A stretch of 64,000 bases of DNA from Nitrospira sp. (GTDB taxonomy: Bacteria > Nitrospirota > Nitrospiria > Nitrospirales > Nitrospiraceae): assembly GCA_005116745.1 (NCBI GenBank), contig SWDS01000010.1, positions 698,922 to 762,921 of the forward strand, given 5' to 3'. Positions 8,377 through 15,178 of the stretch are shown here, one piece after another; position 1 is the stretch's first letter; every line of letters starts with the position of its first letter. The notes beneath the pieces were generated by a model. The model saw only the letters and a list, made by a program, of their open reading frames with translations. It had not been told where the DNA came from and searched no databases. Made by a program: the position numbers and the translations under genes.

Positions 8377-9372
8377 ATGAACTACGTCATTGGATGTGTC
8401 ATCACCCTACTGGCTCTTGCAGGATGGGTGTCTGCGCGTTATGAGTCCGATCGTGCTGAGGTCACCGCACGGCTGGTCAGAGACAGCCACGTTGCGACCA
8501 CGGCCTGCGGCCTCATCGAGTATTCGGAGGTCGGATCGGGCCCGGCCGTGCTCGCTATCCATGGAGCCGGTGGTGGTTATCCGCAAATGGCGGACTTTGG
8601 CAATACGCTGGCTCCTGCCGGATTTCGTGTGGTCGCTGTCTCCCGGTTTGGCTATCTCCGAACACCATCGCCCATCCATCCCGGTGTGAAAGAGCAGGCG
8701 GCGGCCCATGCGTGCCTGTTGGATAGCTTGGGGATCACGACTGCCGCCGTGTTTGGGGTGTCCGCCGGCGCGCCATCATCCATACAGTTCTGCCTGGACT
8801 TTCCGGCCCGTTGCTCCGCCTTAGTCCTGCTCGTCCCTGCGGCCTTTCCCCCCGGCACAACCACGAAGGACACCACCCCTCCGTCACCCTACATGTCGTT
8901 TGTGCTCGACCATGTGCTGGGGTCAGACTTCTTGATCTGGACAGTGACGCGAGTGGCTCCGCGCATGCTGATTGAATCGGTCCTGGCGACACCGATCGAG
9001 GTGTATCGGAATGCCGATTCCAGCGAACAGGCACGAGCCCTCCGCATCATCCAAGACATCTTTCCGGTTAGCCGGCGGATTGAAGGCTTACGCATCGATG
9101 CCCGGATGGCCGCCCCCCTGAGTGCGAAAGAACTCCAGACGATCTCGGTGCCAATGCTTGCCATGAGCTGTGCGGACGATCTGTACCGGACGCTGGCGGG
9201 AGCTTCGTACGCCGCTACGCACATTCCGAGTGCTCGCTTGGTCACGTTTCAGAGCGGCGGTCACGGCTGGCTTGGCCACGATGCGGAGGTGAAGCGTGAG
9301 ATCACGCAATTTCTCCAAGCGGTAACGTTGGCCAACGTTACAGGCAAGGGGCAGAACCGCACGAAGGACTGA
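8377..9372 (+). CDS. Alpha/beta hydrolase, membrane-anchored
   Basis: ATG at 8377 gives 331 residues beginning with a hydrophobic segment (MNYVIGCVITLLALAGWV), a signal anchor or signal peptide. The fold signature is clear: oxyanion loop HGAGGGYPQM, nucleophile elbow GVSAGAPS (G-x-S-x-G, Ser nucleophile), a cap with VLDHVLGSDFLIW, acid in MSCADDLYRTLAG and catalytic His in SGGHGWLGH. Substrate is unknown; homologues include lactonases, epoxide hydrolases and esterases. The track start at 8323 would add an unlikely extension. It sits inside the accessory island with no operon partner. Confidence 0.85.
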   Translation: MNYVIGCVITLLALAGWVSARYESDRAEVTARLVRDSHVATTACGLIEYSEVGSGPAVLAIHGAGGGYPQMADFGNTLAPAGFRVVAVSRFGYLRTPSPIHPGVKEQAAAHACLLDSLGITTAAVFGVSAGAPSSIQFCLDFPARCSALVLLVPAAFPPGTTTKDTTPPSPYMSFVLDHVLGSDFLIWTVTRVAPRMLIESVLATPIEVYRNADSSEQARALRIIQDIFPVSRRIEGLRIDARMAAPLSAKELQTISVPMLAMSCADDLYRTLAGASYAATHIPSARLVTFQSGGHGWLGHDAEVKREITQFLQAVTLANVTGKGQNRTKD

Positions 9373-9450
9373 GTTGTGAGGGCTGAGGACTGAGTATCGA
9401 GGACTGAGCGCTGAGTGCTGGGGAGTGAGGCCGCACGGGAAGGACGGAGG
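9367..9450. repeat. GACTGAG-rich repeat tract with copy of a 14-bp repeat
   Basis: GACTGAG occurs at 9367, 9388 and 9402, embedded in CTGAG-rich low-complexity DNA. GGGAAGGACGGAGG follows at 9437-9450. The same 14-mer recurs at 10314-10327 next to another GACTGAG (10341), so the two tracts flank the toxin-antitoxin pair at 9558-10226. A further GACTGAG copy is at 11382. These are intergenic repeats, not genes. Confidence 0.6.
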
Positions 9451-9557
9451 GTTGACAGAGACTGTCAGGTAGGAGGCACAACAGCTCGCGCTAGGCTGCG
9501 TGGCGGCCTTTGCCTTTCTCCCCTTCGGTTCCTCGTCCATCACCCGCTCAAAGGCGC

Positions 9558-9881
9558 TCAGCTAGCCTTCGCCGTGACATGGAGTCTGACGCGGGTCTTT
9601 TTCTGAAGCGCATGCACGATCCCGAAAAAGTTTTCAGTGCTCGGGTTACCATGGGGGGCGAGCATGCGATGGAGGCTCTTGCTCGGCTTCTTAAGCACAT
9701 GCGCCAGTTCCTCGAAGCCCACCGTCGCATTTACCAGGTCGCGGAGGATCGCTTTTCCCGTACCAGTGTCCCCTCCGAGATAAGCGTTCATCGCCTCGAT
9801 GAAGAGCGCTTCCCGAAACCGAGGATCGCGTTGGACTCGTACGACAACCGTATCTTTAAATTCTCGTGTGAGCGCCATCAT
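9558..9881 (-). CDS. HTH antitoxin of a RelE/HTH toxin-antitoxin pair
   Basis: The 107-residue product fits the addiction-module DNA-binding antitoxins that follow RelE-type toxins. It has an N-terminal helix with VVVRVQRDPRFREALFIEAMNAYLGGDTGTGKAILRDLVNAT, then an HTH with FEELAHVLKKPSKSLHRMLAPHGNPSTENFFGIVHAL. Proteins of this type neutralise the toxin and repress the operon through a palindromic operator. The gene starts 13 bp after the toxin stop at 9894, the usual toxin-first order. The reading frame is intact, unlike the start of the toxin gene. Confidence 0.8.
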   Translation of the reverse strand: MMALTREFKDTVVVRVQRDPRFREALFIEAMNAYLGGDTGTGKAILRDLVNATVGFEELAHVLKKPSKSLHRMLAPHGNPSTENFFGIVHALQKKTRVRLHVTAKAS

Positions 9882-9893
9882 TCCTCCGTTTCC

Positions 9894-10178
9894 TTATCGC
9901 TCTGGCTTCTTGATTTTCCGACGGCGATAGTCGGCCCATCGTTCGTGTGCGGCGTCGATGGCTTGTTGCTGCCGCTGCTTGCTGCTTCCACCAAGGAGAA
10001 TCACGAGGCGTTCCCCATCCTTTCCAAAGTAGACTCGATAGCCTGGACCACAGTCTATCTTCCGCTCGAAGACTCCACCTCCTACCTCTTTGACCTGTGA
10101 CCAGTTCCCTGCCTCGAGCTGATAGAGTGTGGCGGTGACCTTCGCCGCGGCCGCTGCATTGAGTCCGTCAAACCACAC
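9894..10178 (-). CDS. RelE/HigB-like toxin (phage Gp49 family), start region damaged
   Basis: From a GTG at 10178 the frame gives 94 residues with the family core: KVTATLYQLEAGNWSQVKEVGGGVFERKID, then GPGYRVYFGKDGERLVILLGGSSKQRQQQAID and ARERWADY-type C-terminus. These toxins are ribosome-associated mRNA endonucleases. The homologous N-terminal strand continues upstream in frame (VRVLEYLDGRGRSPFA, codons 10226 to 10181) but has no ATG, GTG or TTG; its first codon is GTC. The nearest ATG (10236) is out of frame. So either the toxin starts late and lacks its first strand, or a start or frameshift mutation has silenced it. Confidence 0.7.
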   Translation of the reverse strand: MWFDGLNAAAAAKVTATLYQLEAGNWSQVKEVGGGVFERKIDCGPGYRVYFGKDGERLVILLGGSSKQRQQQAIDAAHERWADYRRRKIKKPER

Positions 10179-10238
10179 TGCAAAAGGCGACCGCCCCCGC
10201 CCATCAAGATATTCTAAGACCCTGACTCTTACACATGC

Positions 10239-10262
10239 TATGGTAACAGATAAGTTACCATA
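10239..10262. promoter_or_regulatory. Palindromic operator candidate of the RelE/HTH module
   Basis: A perfect 9-bp inverted repeat (TATGGTAAC at 10239-10247, GTTACCATA at 10254-10262, spacer 6 bp) sits just upstream of the toxin gene. GTAAC/GTTAC palindromes of this spacing suit a dimeric HTH antitoxin, so autoregulation is likely. Binding is inferred. Confidence 0.6.
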
Positions 10263-10388
10263 ATGGCAATGACGGAGCCTGCATTTGCCAAGTGAAGGAG
10301 GCTGAGGCGGCTGGGGAAGGACGGAGGAATTAGGGCCACGGACTGAGTGCTAAATCCTCAGTCTGAATGCTGGGCGGAGTGGCCCGAG

Positions 10389-10417
10389 TTGACAGGTGTC
10401 ATGCACCACATTACACT
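10389..10417 (+). promoter_or_regulatory. Sigma-70 type promoter with overlapping palindrome for higBA
   Basis: TTGACA at 10389-10394, a 17-bp spacer and TACACT at 10412-10417 form a good housekeeping promoter, seven bases before the higB GTG start. An imperfect palindrome (GTGTCATG at 10396-10403, CATTACAC at 10409-10416, 7 of 8 pairs) covers the spacer and the -10 box, as expected for a HigA operator. Confidence 0.6.
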
Positions 10418-10423
10418 TAGGCC

Positions 10424-10636
10424 GTGATCAAGACCTTTGCCGACAAGCGTACAAGGAATCTGTACAAGAACGGCAAATCTAAGCGGTTTCCACCTGATAT
10501 GTGGGAGCGGGCCTTACGTAAGCTGGAGCGCGACCGGATGGGTCAGCACTCGATTTCTATTAATGACCAATGGCGCATCTGCTTTCGCTTTAAGAACGGA
10601 GATGCGTACGATGTGGAGATTACAGATTATCATTGA
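10424..10636 (+). CDS. higB: HigB toxin with internal deletion
   Basis: The 70-residue product has both ends of HigB (COG3549 type): MIKTFADKRTRNLYKNGKSKRF with PPDMWERALRKLE, and the C-terminal GQHSISINDQWRICFRF followed by DAYDVEITDYH. Usual family members have 92-93 residues with a segment of the type D-L-x-x-P-P-G-N-R-L-x-x-L-x-G between the two blocks. Here that segment of about 22 residues is missing with the frame kept. HigB toxins are ribosome-dependent mRNA interferases; the missing strand and loop contribute to the fold, so activity is doubtful. Start is GTG at 10424. The antitoxin gene follows 12 bases after the stop. Confidence 0.8.
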   Translation: MIKTFADKRTRNLYKNGKSKRFPPDMWERALRKLERDRMGQHSISINDQWRICFRFKNGDAYDVEITDYH

Positions 10637-10648
10637 GCGAGGTGGCTA

Positions 10649-10963
10649 ATGAGTCTACCCAATAAACGCGTGCGAAACGTTCGGCCTACTCATCCGGGTG
10701 TGATGCTGCGAGAGGACTTCCTGCCTGAATATGGATTGACGGTGTCCGGCTTTGCCAGATCGCTCCGGGTGTCCAGGCAAACCGTCAACGACCTGCTGCG
10801 GGAACGACGCGCGGTCAGTCCCGAGATGGCGTTGCGGCTCTCGCGGTTATTCGGCAACAGCCCCGAATTCTGGTTGAATGCCCAGCGTGCAGTTAATTTG
10901 TGGAAAGCCGCACGGACTATCAAGAAGACGATCAATCATATCACTCCGCTGTCTGCCGCCTAA
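10649..10963 (+). CDS. higA: HigA antitoxin (XRE/VapI family)
   Basis: The 104-residue product matches HigA: N-terminal PTHPGVMLREDFLPEYGLTV, HTH with GFARSLRVSRQTVNDLLRERRAVSPEMALRLSRLF, then the signature NSPEFWLNAQRAVNLWKA and a short C-terminal tail. HigA binds HigB and represses the operon. The frame is full length and starts at ATG 10649 after a GAGG-type ribosome-binding site. It remains intact although its toxin carries a deletion. Confidence 0.9.
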   Translation: MSLPNKRVRNVRPTHPGVMLREDFLPEYGLTVSGFARSLRVSRQTVNDLLRERRAVSPEMALRLSRLFGNSPEFWLNAQRAVNLWKAARTIKKTINHITPLSAA

Positions 10964-10969
10964 GGTTGC

Positions 10970-11020
10970 TTATGGGCGCAGAAGAGCCGGAGGCTCCCGA
11001 CGATCGCGATCTTCCCTCAT
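10970..11020 (-). pseudogene. Remnant of HEPN-domain partner of the MNT nucleotidyltransferase
   Basis: ATG at 11020 begins MREDRDR, the usual start of HEPN (DUF86) proteins paired with MNT nucleotidyltransferases. The frame then runs into unrelated residues and stops after 16 codons at 10970. Position is right: directly after the MNT gene on the same strand. The rest of the HEPN RNase-like toxin is gone. The call rests on seven residues plus gene order. Confidence 0.4.
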
Positions 11021-11041
11021 AGGGCGCTTCAACACATCTTT

Positions 11042-11302
11042 TCAAACCAGTCGACGGAGTCCACGCTCGGAGGCAGCATCCACCGGTCGCTTCAGTAGTC
11101 GCTCTAGGTCAAGGATCAGCGCCGCATGGTCGAGCAAGCTCCGGCCCTCATCCATGTCGACGAGAAAGTCGATGTCGCTGCCGAGGTGTGCAGTGCCGCG
11201 CGCGACCGATCCGAACACTCTCACCTTTCGCGCTCCATGCCGCGCGGCTATTTGCAGAATTTGGCCTCGCTTGGACTGAAGTAATTGGCGGATGCTCATC
11301 AC
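11042..11302 (-). CDS. MNT-type minimal nucleotidyltransferase (antitoxin of HEPN/MNT)
   Basis: The 86-residue product has the minimal nucleotidyltransferase signature: VRVFGSVARGTAHLGSDIDFLVD (G-S-x9-11-D-x-D) followed by LLDHAALILDLERLLKRPVDAASERGL. In HEPN/MNT systems such proteins AMPylate and inactivate the HEPN RNase toxin. It ends about 8-10 residues earlier than usual (LRRLV then stop), and the remaining codons seem to continue in another frame as far as the HEPN remnant. The C-terminus may therefore be damaged along with the partner. Confidence 0.8.
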   Translation of the reverse strand: MMSIRQLLQSKRGQILQIAARHGARKVRVFGSVARGTAHLGSDIDFLVDMDEGRSLLDHAALILDLERLLKRPVDAASERGLRRLV

Positions 11303-11405
11303 GTATCTCCGTGCCTAATGTAGCCAAAACTGACCGGGAACTCCAGCAATACGCCCCACTTGGCTGAAGCCGCCAGAGCAGGACTGAGGACTGACCTTGC
11401 CCTGT

Positions 11406-11475
11406 TTGTCTTGAGCTTGTCGAAAGGCCTGCGGCGAGCCTAGTCGAGGTAAGCTCGTCGAAGGGTGCGAGGTTT
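11406..11475. repeat. Dispersed intergenic repeat with TTGAGCTTGTCGAA-type arms
   Basis: The stretch has CTTGAGCTTGTCGAAAGG and, about 30 bases on, AAGCTCGTCGAAGGG. This type of sequence is scattered as an intergenic repeat in many bacterial genomes. It lies in the 234-bp gap between the MNT gene and the nucleotidyltransferase module. I see no gene in the gap. Confidence 0.4.
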
Positions 11476-11536
11476 GAGCATGCCTTGAATGGTCAACCGG
11501 GCGGAGATTCGGAAGGAAACGGTTGGCGAAGGAATA

Positions 11537-11806
11537 TTACTTTGAGATGGGACGGGCTGCAGACTCGATAGCGGCGAGGATTTTGGCGCGAGTTTCATGA
11601 TCAAACTCATGCCCGTAGAAACGCAGGAAGAGCCCTTTCCGAATGGCCTCGACCGTGGCTTGAGGGTCGCGTTCTCTGAGGGACGCCTCGACGAGGGCGC
11701 GGGAGGTGTCTCGCATTGTACACCCCATGATTAGTCGTTCTTCACCGGTGCGTGCCAGGAGCATGGCCCGAAACTGCTCGTCAATTTCTGGGGCGGTATC
11801 GTTCAT
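11537..11806 (-). CDS. Small helical partner of the nucleotidyltransferase module
   Basis: The 89-residue product is soluble and helical, with the conserved-looking blocks EQFRAMLLARTGEERLIMGCTMRDTSRALVEAS and GLFLRFYGHEF. I do not recognise a named domain. ATG at 11806 overlaps the stop of the upstream nucleotidyltransferase gene by four bases (ATGA), so the two are translationally coupled and likely act together, perhaps as a toxin-antitoxin pair. Which of the two would be the antitoxin cannot be told from sequence. Confidence 0.6.
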   Translation of the reverse strand: MNDTAPEIDEQFRAMLLARTGEERLIMGCTMRDTSRALVEASLRERDPQATVEAIRKGLFLRFYGHEFDHETRAKILAAIESAARPISK

Positions 11807-12348
11807 GAATGGACCTCACGATACAGTGCGGTCAGCCCTAAGCGATCGGCCCAATGACTGAGATAGACCCTGTCCAAGTCCTGCACGGACCGGAGCAAGT
11901 TCCGCACATCATCGAGTTGCATCTGCGAGCGACTCTCTCTTGCCCAGTCCAACTTTGACAAGATCAGATCCTCGGGAGCCACGATGGCCACCGATTGGCC
12001 GGCAAGAGTGATAGTCCGTCGCCGTGCGAACTCTTCCCGCCGATAGTCGGTATCTTTTCGAACCACGCAATCAACTTTGACCACCAACGCATTGTGAATC
12101 ATGTTGAACATGGAACGGTTTCGGATGGCCTGCTGCACCATGTCTGGATCGATGTAGTACGTATCTTGAAAGAGACCGACGACACGATCGATATCGGCGT
12201 CCGACAGTTCAACCACCAGGTCGATGTCTCGCGTCATGCGAGGGGTGGCATAGAAGTTCGCTGCCATAGAGCCGGTCACCATATAGAAAATACCGCTTGC
12301 CTGTAACCTCGCAGTCACGGACAGCAAAACATCGAGTTCATCACTCAC
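11803..12348 (-). CDS. AbiEii-like nucleotidyltransferase
   Basis: The 181-residue product has the polymerase-beta-type nucleotidyltransferase core: MVTGSMAANFYATPRMTRDIDLVVEL (G-S and D-x-D metal ligands) and a third acidic strand, VKVDCVVRK. The C-terminal helices PEDLILSKLDWA and QLDDVRNLLR are seen in AbiEii/DUF6036-type proteins. AbiEii-family enzymes act as toxins in abortive infection systems, but several relatives are of unknown role. It is the first gene of a two-gene module with 11537..11806. Confidence 0.75.
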   Translation of the reverse strand: MSDELDVLLSVTARLQASGIFYMVTGSMAANFYATPRMTRDIDLVVELSDADIDRVVGLFQDTYYIDPDMVQQAIRNRSMFNMIHNALVVKVDCVVRKDTDYRREEFARRRTITLAGQSVAIVAPEDLILSKLDWARESRSQMQLDDVRNLLRSVQDLDRVYLSHWADRLGLTALYREVHS

Positions 12349-12455
12349 AGATACGTCTCACTCTGTTTGCCAATCGAAATTGTCTTGATGTGGAGCTTAC
12401 CCGTTTCCCTCCCATAAATCATGTTCTTCACTGGCGTGGCTCCTTCCGTCACCAC

Positions 12456-13781
12456 CTACTCGGCAATAGACTGCATGGCTGATGCCGACTTCGTCTTCCC
12501 GACGTCGAGTAGGATGGCCACGAGCATGTCGCTCATGACGTTCACGCCGGAACGGGCGCGGGCGATGATCCAATCCACAGTCATGATGAGGGGAATGGCG
12601 GCGAGGATGACCTGATCCGGCAAACCGGCGGCGGCTAAGACTAGCGGCAAGACGATCAACCCCGCTTCCGGTATGCCGGCGACCCCGGCCCCGGCGATGA
12701 TGGAGGCGAGGACAATCAAGACCTGTTTCGCCATCGGGAGATCATAGCCCAGCGCTTGCGCGAGAAAAAGCGCGGCCATCGCTTCGTACAATGTGATGCC
12801 GTCGTTATTGAGATTAGTCCCGACACAGGCCGCGAGACGCGCCGATTGCGCTGAGACCTGCATCCGTTCGAGACAGCGGAGGGTGACGGGCACGGTGGCC
12901 AGGCTGCTGTTACACGAGACAGCCGTCATGATGGCATCGGCCCCCTGCCCCAGATACTTCTTCGGTGACTTCTTTCCCACCAGCCAGGCGACGAGCGGAT
13001 AGTAGAGAAGGGAATGGATCGCAAGGCCGGCGAGCATGGCCACGAGAAAGATCCAGAGGACGGAGAAGACGCCCACGCCGGACTTGCCGACGACATGTGC
13101 GACGACGCCGAAGACGGCCAGTGGGACAGCCAGGATAATCCATTCAAGGATCTGCACGAGCCAACCATAGATCCGTTCGATGCCCCGTGCGACCACGGCA
13201 ACAAATCCACCCGTCTGGTCTGACTGGCCATGCAGGTATCGCAGAGTGCCGCCAAGGAGCAGGGCGAGGAGCACGACGCCGATGATGTTGTTACTCGAAA
13301 AGGGGTTCGTGAGGGTGCGGGGAATATAGGACGCCAGATACTGGATCGGGCTTTGCGATCCGGCTTGCACGTTGGCCAGCGCCGACGACGAGAGTGTGGA
13401 GCCAGGCACGAGGTGGAGCAGCTCATCCACGTGCCCCAGCCAGGCCAAGCCCGGTTGCCAGAGATTCATGATGGCCAGGCCGATGGCCATGGCGACGGAG
13501 ACGTTTACGAGACAGATGACCAGCAGCTTGGTCCCCTGGCTCAGGGGGATACTGGTGCGAAGAAGGGCGTCGAGGATCGCAAAAAAGATAAGGGGGATGG
13601 CCAGTGTCTTGAGCATCCAGACCACCCAGAGCCCAAGTTGCCCCAGCTGCTCGTTACGCAGGCCACCCAGATAGGGCTCTTGGCCAAAGACCACACCAAG
13701 CGTTGTGCCACAGATCACGGCGACAAGCACCTGCGCATAGAGGGGAAACGGATGACGTTGGGAGGTTTCGTGCGTCGTCAT
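12456..13781 (-). CDS. Dicarboxylate/amino acid:cation symporter (DAACS family)
   Basis: The 441-residue product matches GltP/DctA symporters. It has eight or so hydrophobic segments, the re-entrant HP1 serine-rich motif (here AVSCNSSLATVPVTL), the TM7 motif NLNNDGITLYEAMAALFLAQALG (usual N-M-D-G-T) and HP2/TM8 with IIAGAGVAGIPEAGLIVLPLVLAAAGLP followed by DWIIARARSGVNVMSDMLVAI. These carry glutamate, aspartate or C4-dicarboxylates with H+ or Na+ across the inner membrane. The TM7 motif N-N-D-G-I differs from N-M-D-G-T, so substrate is uncertain. It is monocistronic and borders the accessory island. Confidence 0.9.
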   Translation of the reverse strand: MTTHETSQRHPFPLYAQVLVAVICGTTLGVVFGQEPYLGGLRNEQLGQLGLWVVWMLKTLAIPLIFFAILDALLRTSIPLSQGTKLLVICLVNVSVAMAIGLAIMNLWQPGLAWLGHVDELLHLVPGSTLSSSALANVQAGSQSPIQYLASYIPRTLTNPFSSNNIIGVVLLALLLGGTLRYLHGQSDQTGGFVAVVARGIERIYGWLVQILEWIILAVPLAVFGVVAHVVGKSGVGVFSVLWIFLVAMLAGLAIHSLLYYPLVAWLVGKKSPKKYLGQGADAIMTAVSCNSSLATVPVTLRCLERMQVSAQSARLAACVGTNLNNDGITLYEAMAALFLAQALGYDLPMAKQVLIVLASIIAGAGVAGIPEAGLIVLPLVLAAAGLPDQVILAAIPLIMTVDWIIARARSGVNVMSDMLVAILLDVGKTKSASAMQSIAE

Positions 13782-13933
13782 AGTGGGGACCGCGGCAGCT
13801 TACTCGGTTTCGTTCAAAGAAACCATGTCCGCCCTCATCTCCCTGACTGATTTCGTCCAGTTGCATCTCTATTTTGGGAGGCGTAGGTTCGTAGGCTCAT
13901 CACGTCTCGGGTGTATCTGAAACGGAGGATTCC

Positions 13934-15115
13934 ATGAATCGGTTTCGACTGATTGCTTCGACTGTAGCGCTGTTGCTTTCGATGCCATCGATGACATCGA
14001 TGGCATCAGCGGAACTTTTGGCGCTGCTCAACTATGAAAGTAAGCCAGGTCAAACGGTCAGGCGGGAAGGCATTGCAATCATGGAGATCGATCCAAAGTC
14101 GGTAGACTTCGGAAAGATTCTCATGGATATTCCCCTACCCGCCGACCTTGTCGCTCACCATATTTTCTTCAATCGCGATCACACGAAGGCCTATATCACG
14201 TCCTTGGGAAAAAGTGAGCTGTACGTAATCGATCTCACACGCTTCCCCTACCGGCTGCGTACCATTGCTGTGCCAGACTGTCAGGTCGGGGAAGATCTGG
14301 TCGTCTCCGAAGATAACAAGACTTGGTATCTCACCTGCATGGGTTCGAGTACCGTCATCATGGGCGACGCCGTCCAGGATCGCCCGATCAAGACCGTGCG
14401 GGGATCGGACCCGACCGCGCAGATTCTCTATCCGCACGGGATTGCCATCCATAATGGGATCGATCGCGTGTTGGTCACCAGCACGGTCAAGCCCGACATG
14501 TCGGAGATGGGAGAGTCCGTCACGGTTCTGGAGGCGAGCACCGGCAAGGTCTTGTCCACGCACAAGGTGTCCCTAAAGCCTTCTCCCTCGAAATCCGCTC
14601 CCGTGGAAGTCATGTTTGCCCCGAATACGAATCCCCCAGTGGTCCATATCACGAATATGATGGAAGGGACTCTGTGGGCCGGCCTGTGGGATCCCAGCAG
14701 CAAATCGTTTTCGTTTACACAGGTCGATGATTTTGGACCGCGCCAACAAGGAGTCCCACTCGAGATGTTGTATAACGCGAGGGGCGACCGACTCTACATC
14801 ACCACCGCCAAACCAGGCTTCGTCAATCTCTACGATAACAGCAATCCGCGTCAGCCGAAGTTTCTCAAAGCCCTTCCCGCAGCGGAAGGCGCCCATCACA
14901 CGGTGTTGTCGCCGGATGAACGGTACCTGTTCGTTCAGAACAGCTTGCTCAACCTGGAGGGCATGAGCGACGGGTCCATCACGGTCATCGATTTGCAAGA
15001 AGACAAGGTGCTGGGGAGCATTGATACCCTGAAGGCCGCTGGGTTCAACCCCAACTGCATCATGCTGTTACCCAACAATTTTCAAAAGGGCGGGATACGT
15101 GGGAGCATGCAGTAA
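13934..15115 (+). CDS. Secreted YncE-like beta-propeller protein
   Basis: ATG at 13934 has a GGAGG site eight bases upstream. The 393-residue product begins with a signal peptide (to about residue 27, MASA), then beta-propeller-like repeats: HHIFFNRDHTKAYITSLGKSELYVIDL, EDLVVSEDNKTWYLTCMGSSTVIMGD, EMLYNARGDRLYITTAKPGFVNLYDN and HHTVLSPDERYLFVQNSLL, each ending in a (V/L)-x-(V/I)-(I/Y)-D-like strand. Such proteins are periplasmic. A ligand or enzymatic role cannot be named. The signal peptide is encoded by a three-fold 9-bp repeat that forms a perfect palindrome (13981-14007). Confidence 0.75.
   Translation: MNRFRLIASTVALLLSMPSMTSMASAELLALLNYESKPGQTVRREGIAIMEIDPKSVDFGKILMDIPLPADLVAHHIFFNRDHTKAYITSLGKSELYVIDLTRFPYRLRTIAVPDCQVGEDLVVSEDNKTWYLTCMGSSTVIMGDAVQDRPIKTVRGSDPTAQILYPHGIAIHNGIDRVLVTSTVKPDMSEMGESVTVLEASTGKVLSTHKVSLKPSPSKSAPVEVMFAPNTNPPVVHITNMMEGTLWAGLWDPSSKSFSFTQVDDFGPRQQGVPLEMLYNARGDRLYITTAKPGFVNLYDNSNPRQPKFLKALPAAEGAHHTVLSPDERYLFVQNSLLNLEGMSDGSITVIDLQEDKVLGSIDTLKAAGFNPNCIMLLPNNFQKGGIRGSMQ
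13981..14007. repeat. 27-bp perfect palindrome made of 9-bp tandem repeats
   Basis: GATGCCATCGATG at 13981-13993 and CATCGATGGCATC at 13995-14007 are exact reverse complements around one central A. The same stretch can be read as three tandem TCGATGNCA units encoding Ser-Met-(Pro/Thr/Ala) repeats within the signal peptide of the propeller protein. Confidence 0.9.
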
Positions 15116-15178
15116 CCGCACTGTCAGCAAGGTCGTTCTGTTGTCAGCGATTCCTGCCTGAGAGAACGGAGCAGGTTG

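Noticed and set aside
9367-9425. Possible CRISPR-like repeats (GACTGAG copies)
   Set aside because: Units are seven bases with unequal spacing of 14-21 bases and no spacer structure, so this is a low-complexity intergenic repeat.
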